The notes under the pieces are model-generated. The model made no database searches, had not been told where the DNA came from, and worked only from the letters and a program-made list of their open reading frames with translations. A DNA stretch of 12,996 nucleotides from JBAZAX01 sp041671765 (GTDB lineage Bacteria; Babelota; Babeliae; Babelales; RVW-14): the NCBI GenBank assembly GCA_041671765.1, contig JBAZAX010000034.1, positions 1 through 12,996 of the forward strand, read 5' to 3'. The position numbers and the translations under genes were made by a program. Position 1 is the first letter of the stretch. Each line of letters opens with the position of its first letter. Shown here one piece after another: positions 8,893 to 12,996 of this stretch.

Positions 8893-10156
8893 TTCTAAGA
8901 TCCCATTTTGGGTTGCTGTTTTAATAAATACGAATATTGTAATTGGGAGCGCTTTTTTCTTAGGCGCTCCTCAAGTGTCTTTACTTAATGGAATATTTGC
9001 CCCGTTTGCTTGGATTATTTGTGGGCTACTTTTATTGCCTCTATTAATTGTGCTTGCAAAGCTTTCACGCATGTATCCAATTTCCGGTGGACTTTATATT
9101 TACAGCTTAAAACATCTTGGTAAATTTTGGGGATTTGTTAGCGGCTGGGGATATTATATTGGAACTGCTGCAGCTAATGCGCTTGTTTTACATGCATTTA
9201 GTGAACAATTACTGAATTTTAATGTTATTAAAAATTTTAATCTCAGTAGTTTAGTGTTGGATCTATTTTTTGTTTTATTTTTTACATTTTTAAATCTTTT
9301 AAATATTGAATTTTTAGAACGCATTCAAATTGGTCTTGCTGTTATCAAATCCATTCCAATGATTTTGGTTATCGTTGCGTTACCATTTCTTTTTAATATA
9401 AATAATTTATTTACAGTTACACCCAGTGTGGGTGGTTTTATACAGACGATCCCTCTTGCGCTTTTTGCGTATATTGGGATTGAAGCATGTTGTGCTGTTG
9501 CAGACAAAATTCATGATGGGCAGAAAAATGCAGCGCGTGTAATTTTGGTTTCGTTTGCTTTAATTATTGTAGTATATGCGTTATTGCAGACTGCAATTTT
9601 ATGTATTACCGGCGCAAGTCCAGTGAACCCTTTTTTCTCAATTATTCCAATGTTAACAAAAAACCCAACTATTATTGCTTTGGGAAATAGCTTCATTAAT
9701 TTTGCCATGGCGGCATCGTTTTTGGCGGGTTTTTATGGAATGTTTTATTACAATAACTGGAATTTGTATGCAATGGGAAACGAGAACAGTATTTTATGTT
9801 CGAAGTATCTGGTTAGAGTAAATAAATCACAAACTCCGTGGATATGCGTTTTATTTCAATCAGCTCTTGTGATAGCGTTTTTGCTAATTACCACGAATAT
9901 TAATTATTTAATGACAATGTGCGACCTTGGTACGACAATAGCATACTTTTTGAGTGCTATTTCGTTTCTTGTAATATTTAAAAGCTTTTGGGGATACTTG
10001 GCAATCGCAAGTTGCGGGCTACTTTTATTAATCAATTCAGAAAGATTGTTTTCTGCCGGATTTATTTATTTAGTGCCGTTTTTGGTAATTCTAGGGGTGG
10101 GAATTATTGCGCATAAGGTTAATGAAATATTAAAAAATAAAAATCAGTATTTTTAG
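8882..10156 (+). CDS. APC-family amino acid permease (second of a tandem pair)
   Basis: A predicted 424-residue, roughly 12-segment membrane transporter paralogous to the gene before it. Shared landmarks fall at the same residue numbers: AVLI at 12-15, N18, IG at 21-22 and F26 in segment 1, and IEACC (E201, C203, C204) in segment 6 against ESCC in the first copy. The segment 1 motif has changed from GAGIF to GSAFF (22-26), losing the second glycine, which suggests a different or altered substrate site. The ATG at 8882 lies inside the end of the first permease and has only a weak ribosome-binding site (GACGAG), so translation may depend on coupling. The family is clear; the substrate is unknown. 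Confidence 0.88.
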   Translation: MHTNSKIPFWVAVLINTNIVIGSAFFLGAPQVSLLNGIFAPFAWIICGLLLLPLLIVLAKLSRMYPISGGLYIYSLKHLGKFWGFVSGWGYYIGTAAANALVLHAFSEQLLNFNVIKNFNLSSLVLDLFFVLFFTFLNLLNIEFLERIQIGLAVIKSIPMILVIVALPFLFNINNLFTVTPSVGGFIQTIPLALFAYIGIEACCAVADKIHDGQKNAARVILVSFALIIVVYALLQTAILCITGASPVNPFFSIIPMLTKNPTIIALGNSFINFAMAASFLAGFYGMFYYNNWNLYAMGNENSILCSKYLVRVNKSQTPWICVLFQSALVIAFLLITTNINYLMTMCDLGTTIAYFLSAISFLVIFKSFWGYLAIASCGLLLLINSERLFSAGFIYLVPFLVILGVGIIAHKVNEILKNKNQYF

Positions 10157-10205
10157 CCAAAAATATCTCTTTGCGAATAATTTAATAGGGCTCTTTGACC
10201 TTGCA

Positions 10206-10245
10206 TTGACCTAGTAAAAGAATTATGATTAAAATACGCTATAAT
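10206..10245 (+). promoter_or_regulatory. Candidate promoter region for the ATP synthase a/c cassette
   Basis: TTGACC (10206-10211) is followed after 18 bases by TAAAAT (10230-10235). A perfect TATAAT also sits at 10240-10245 but without a matching -35. Either would start transcription within about 40 bases of the first ATG at 10279. Another TTGACC occurs at 10195-10200. Confidence 0.45.
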
Positions 10246-10278
10246 ATTGGGTTACATAACTTTTTGGGGTTTTGAAAA

Positions 10279-10545
10279 ATGATAATCACAATAGTTTCAA
10301 TTTTGGCCGGAATAGCATTGGGTTCGATTTATGGCTTTATGTTTTTGGGTCCAATTGTAAAAAATGACAATTGTTCAAAATTTAACTTAATGCATGTAAT
10401 AGGTTCATTTTTTCGCTTAGTTTTTATCACTGTTGCTATAATTGCAACCGTAATCTATATTAAACTTAATTTTATTTGGTTGTTATGCGGGTTTATGGGA
10501 GCATTTTGGGGTGTAATTTTAGGTAAAATAAGGGCAAAGCGATGA
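10279..10545 (+). CDS. Small membrane protein, AtpR-like (N-ATPase accessory) or AtpI-like
   Basis: An 88-residue, very hydrophobic protein with three likely membrane segments (about 2-25, 38-63, 65-84). The second segment has GSFFRLVFITVAI with R46 inside it, and the end is basic (KIRAKR). Position directly before atpB, size and the G-S-F-x-x-R motif fit AtpR, the small subunit found before atpB in N-ATPase (sodium F-type ATPase) operons. The general AtpI family, usually about 120 residues with four segments, is the alternative. AtpR-type proteins are thought to help c-ring assembly or function in the membrane. Its stop overlaps the atpB start (ATGA), which argues for a working link to the ATP synthase. 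The assignment is by motif and context, not by a search. Confidence 0.65.
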   Translation: MIITIVSILAGIALGSIYGFMFLGPIVKNDNCSKFNLMHVIGSFFRLVFITVAIIATVIYIKLNFIWLLCGFMGAFWGVILGKIRAKR

Positions 10546-11384
10546 GCTTTGAGATATTTAAATATTGTGAAATTAAACCACTTGAGGCTTGTGGATTTAC
10601 CAATAAATTTTGGGTGATTCATCTTGATACTTTAATTTATACTTGGGTGGCGATGTTGTGTCTTTTGGGGCTTTCTCTGTTGGGAAGATATTTTATACGT
10701 CGAGACTTGAATATTATTTCGGTAGCATATGAGAAGGTTGTTAGTCTTTTGATTGATACATTTGGCGAATCATTCAAAGTTTTTAATTTTAATTATTTTG
10801 CGTTTATTTCTTGCGTGTTTCTATTTACTCTTTTCGCATGTATTGTTTCTATAATTCCATATATGGATGAGGCAACAAAAGATTTAAATACAACGCTTGC
10901 AATAGGTTTAATGAGTTTTCTTTATGTTCAATATCAAAAGATTAAAGTGCATGGAGTGCTGGGATACTTAAAAGAGTTTGTAGAACCTGTATTTGTTTTA
11001 TTTCCAATTCACGTCGTCGGTGAGCTCGCAAAAATTGCATCAATGTCGTTTCGTCTCTTCGGAAACATTCTTGGCGGTGGTATAATTTACATGATGATTT
11101 TTGATCTTTTAAGAGGACATAAAGTTTTTTTTCTGTGTTATGTTTGGATATTGGTTCTTTTGGGATTGATTTTTTTCAAAACAAGAATTAAAAATAGGTT
11201 TCCTATGTTTGAAAAAATTCTTAAATTTTTTATAAATATTGCATTTTTAATGACTTGGCTTCAAGTAATTTTTGGTGTTTTTGAAGCTTCAATTCAGGCA
11301 TTTGTTATAACAATGCTTACAACGACTTATCTGGCAATTGGCGTTTCGCATGAAGAGAGCGATAATGTAAAGGAACATGTATGA
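10542..11384 (+). CDS. atpB: ATP synthase F0 subunit a
   Basis: Subunit a forms the ion half-channels against the rotating c ring in the membrane sector of F-type ATP synthase. It has 280 residues with several membrane segments. The diagnostic fourth-helix motif is GELAKIASMSFRLFGNILGG, with the essential arginine at R171 (E. coli R210). The last segment has FGVFEASIQAFVITMLTTTYL, matching the conserved IQAYIFTMLT region. IHLDTL near the N-terminus is also typical. The start at 10542 overlaps the preceding stop (ATGA), with AAGGG seven bases upstream, and the stop overlaps the atpE start. The C-terminus has a His/Glu-containing tail (SHEESDNVKEHV). Since its partner c subunit is a four-hairpin fusion, this subunit a must work against an unusual rotor. 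Confidence 0.95.
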   Translation: MSFEIFKYCEIKPLEACGFTNKFWVIHLDTLIYTWVAMLCLLGLSLLGRYFIRRDLNIISVAYEKVVSLLIDTFGESFKVFNFNYFAFISCVFLFTLFACIVSIIPYMDEATKDLNTTLAIGLMSFLYVQYQKIKVHGVLGYLKEFVEPVFVLFPIHVVGELAKIASMSFRLFGNILGGGIIYMMIFDLLRGHKVFFLCYVWILVLLGLIFFKTRIKNRFPMFEKILKFFINIAFLMTWLQVIFGVFEASIQAFVITMLTTTYLAIGVSHEESDNVKEHV

Positions 11385-12367
11385 TATTGGCCCATTTTTT
11401 ACATTACTTTTCTGCCGTAATAACGATTGTGCTTGGTGCAATGGGCGGTGGAATTGCACAGGGGCTTGCCGGGTCTGCATCTATTGAATCGCTTTTACGT
11501 CAATCTTTAGGAAGTGATGAATCTTCACGCGCTATGATTGTAGGCCTTGCTCTGATTGAGAGTGGTGTGATTATTGCTCTTGTTACGACTCTGACAACTT
11601 TAATTAGTATTGAAAATTTATCAACGCAGGCAATGGGTTTTGCTGAATTGGGTGTCGCATTAGCAGTTGGATTCGCAGCTCTTTCAATAAGTATTGCATC
11701 AAGTATGGTTGTAAGAGCCTGTACAAATTCTATTTCAAGACAGCCTCTTTTTGCGCCTAAAATATTCGCATTTATGTTATTAACGCAGTCAATAATAGAG
11801 GCTCCTGTTATTTTTGCATTTATTCTTGGCTTTGTGATAAAAACGAATGCCAATATTGCAATGCCTGATGTTCAAGGGTTAAAGCTTTTGTGTGCTGGAT
11901 TGTTATTTGCGATTGGATGCCTTGGCCCATCGATTGGCCAAGCTATTTTTGCGCATGCTGCATGCAGTAGCATTGGTATAAATAAACATGCCTACAATAA
12001 AATATTTCCATTTACGTTGATTTGTGAAGCCGTTATTGAAACACCCGTGATTTTTTGTTTACTGCTTGCTATTGTCATAAGTTATACGAATATTCCGATT
12101 GCATTACTCGATTCATTGGCCCCATTTTATGTTATTTTGTCTGCAGTTTTTTGTTTGGCATTTGGAGCTTTGGGGGCAGCAATTTCGACCGGAAAAATTT
12201 CGGCAAAAAGTTGTACTCAAATCGCTACAAATGAAAGTTCTTATGGCACAATGATGCGAGCTAATCTTTTGACAGTAGCATTTATTGAATCAACCTTAAT
12301 TTACACTTTGATTATTTCGCTTTTGCTTGTGACGAAGGTTCCATCGCTTCTTGTTTGTCTAAAGTAA
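11381..12367 (+). CDS. atpE: ATP synthase subunit c with four fused hairpins (8 membrane segments)
   Basis: Subunit c builds the rotor ring of F-type ATP synthase; usual bacterial copies are one hairpin of about 80 residues. This chain has 328 residues and four successive c-type hairpins, roughly 1-80, 81-160, 161-240 and 241-328. Each second helix keeps its ion-binding carboxylate: E60 (ALIESG), E140 (SIIEAP), E220 (AVIETP) and E303 (AFIEST). Each first helix has Q27, S107, Q187 or T270 at the facing position. Polar loops are RQS (40-42) and RQP (120-122) in hairpins 1-2 but lack the Arg in hairpins 3-4 (N201, N284). Site 4 reads ESTLIY (E303-Y308), like ESTGIY of the Na+ c ring of Ilyobacter. 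The gene overlaps the atpB stop (ATGA), with AAGGA six bases before the ATG. It is one uninterrupted frame. Sodium coupling is inferred. Confidence 0.9.
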   Translation: MILAHFLHYFSAVITIVLGAMGGGIAQGLAGSASIESLLRQSLGSDESSRAMIVGLALIESGVIIALVTTLTTLISIENLSTQAMGFAELGVALAVGFAALSISIASSMVVRACTNSISRQPLFAPKIFAFMLLTQSIIEAPVIFAFILGFVIKTNANIAMPDVQGLKLLCAGLLFAIGCLGPSIGQAIFAHAACSSIGINKHAYNKIFPFTLICEAVIETPVIFCLLLAIVISYTNIPIALLDSLAPFYVILSAVFCLAFGALGAAISTGKISAKSCTQIATNESSYGTMMRANLLTVAFIESTLIYTLIISLLLVTKVPSLLVCLK

Positions 12368-12430
12368 ATATGATTGATTGTATTTTTTTTAATGATCATT
12401 GAATAAAATTCAACAAAAGGAGTATGTAGA
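12368..12430 (+). promoter_or_regulatory. Short spacer with ribosome-binding site for the glycosyltransferase
   Basis: AAGGAG (12417-12422) lies 8 bases before the GTG at 12431 and fixes that start. The spacer also has a run of eight T (12383-12390) and a 10-base palindrome AATGATCATT (12391-12400), but no convincing terminator or promoter. Confidence 0.55.
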
Positions 12431-12996
12431 GTGAAGCTTGATGAAGTTGCTGTATTATATATAATTACAAAACTTGAATTGGGTGGGGCTCAAAAGGTAT
12501 GTCTTTCTCTGCTTAATGGAGTTAATAAAAGTGGAATCAAAGCAGGATTAATATCTGGGTCTGATGGACCAATGACATCTAGAGTCAAAAATTCTGAATA
12601 TATTTATCTGTTAGATAGTATAAAACGTGAAGTTGGTCTTAGATTTATAATTTCGGAAATAAAAGCATTTTTTCAGATAATAAAAATAATAAAAAAAATC
12701 AAAAAAATTCATCCATCTTTAATTGTTCATACTCATAGTACTAAGGCTGGAATAATTGGCCGATGGGCGGCATTTTTTTCGGGTGTTAAAAAAAGAATTC
12801 ACACAGTTCATGGTTTTGGTTTTAACGATTATCAATCAAGAGTAAAATGGTTTTTTATTTTTTCAATTGAGTATTTAACGAGTTTAATTACGACGCATTT
12901 CATATGTGTTTCAGAAAAAGATCGAGAATTTGGAGTGCGTAAATTTCCAAAGTTTGGGCAAAAAAGCTCTATAATTCGTGCAGCTGTGGAATGGGA
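12431..12996 (+). CDS. GT4-family glycosyltransferase, partial (3' end outside window)
   Basis: The visible 188 residues form the N-terminal acceptor-binding half of a GT-B fold glycosyltransferase of family GT4, the type used in capsule, O-antigen and exopolysaccharide assembly. Typical marks are LYIITKLELGGAQ near the start (residues 9-21), the IVHTHSTKAGIIGRWAA segment, then RIHTVHGFGF and FICVSEKDRE. These resemble capsule-type sugar transferases whose homologues carry H(V/T)HSSKAG...HTVHG. The start is GTG at 12431, set by a strong AAGGAG site. The donor-binding C-terminal half lies beyond the window, so neither sugar nor acceptor can be named. It follows atpE on the same strand after a 63-base gap and may begin a cell-surface polysaccharide cluster rather than belong to the ATP synthase genes. 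Confidence 0.85.
   Translation, partial: MKLDEVAVLYIITKLELGGAQKVCLSLLNGVNKSGIKAGLISGSDGPMTSRVKNSEYIYLLDSIKREVGLRFIISEIKAFFQIIKIIKKIKKIHPSLIVHTHSTKAGIIGRWAAFFSGVKKRIHTVHGFGFNDYQSRVKWFFIFSIEYLTSLITTHFICVSEKDREFGVRKFPKFGQKSSIIRAAVEW

Noticed and set aside
10138..10155. TAAAAAT/ATTTTTA hairpin at the end of the second permease as a terminator
   Set aside because: The stem is all A/T and no T run follows it; it also overlaps the stop codon.
11289..11853. Open frames on the minus strand opposite atpB and atpE
   Set aside because: They are shadows of strongly conserved genes; no ribosome-binding site or family features.
12383..12409. T run, palindrome and TAAAAT before the glycosyltransferase as a terminator or promoter
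   Set aside because: The T run comes before the palindrome, not after. A -10 at 12404 would start transcription on top of the ribosome-binding site, and no matching -35 is well placed.

Overview
This window is AT-rich bacterial chromosomal DNA that appears to contain the replication origin. Two transcription units diverge from a 750-base non-coding region at 2693-3442. On the minus strand are nusA and the first 523 codons of infB, which runs off the left edge. On the plus strand are mnmG, sufB and a short sufD, then two tandem APC-family permeases, then a three-gene ATP synthase membrane-sector cassette (an AtpR-like small protein, subunit a and a 328-residue subunit c). A GT4 glycosyltransferase starts after these and runs off the right edge.

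The non-coding region looks like oriC. It has nine DnaA boxes, eight of them in two opposed groups of four with 11-12 bp spacing. On the nusA side there is a lone perfect box, a short GC-rich patch, four DnaA-trio triplets and an alternating A/T tract. This is the layout of a basal unwinding system. Base skew changes sign across the region even in non-coding DNA. dnaA is not in the window; mnmG (gidA), a classic oriC neighbour, is.

The most unusual gene is the c subunit. Bacterial F-type c subunits are normally single hairpins of about 80 residues. This one is four c-type hairpins in one chain (8 membrane segments). The ion-binding carboxylate is kept in all four (E60, E140, E220, E303) at intervals of 80, 80 and 83 residues. 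The facing position in the first helix of each hairpin reads Q27, S107, Q187, T270. The ES and EST motifs and the two glutamines resemble Na+-type c rings, and the small protein before atpB resembles AtpR of N-ATPases. A sodium-linked rotor is therefore a reasonable inference, but unproven. No F1 or b-subunit gene follows, so the rest of the enzyme must be encoded elsewhere or be absent.

Gene packing is tight. mnmG/sufB, sufB/sufD, AtpR-like/atpB and atpB/atpE each overlap by 4 bases or fewer, and the two permeases overlap by 11. TGA is used as a stop codon, and GTG starts are used for nusA, sufD and the glycosyltransferase. sufB and sufD sit together without sufC, and nusA and infB without rimP or ylxR. 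These compact, incomplete operons, low GC and tandem amino-acid permeases suggest a reduced, host-associated bacterium. Candidate phylum Dependentiae (TM6) is a tentative guess only; nothing in the window fixes the phylum.
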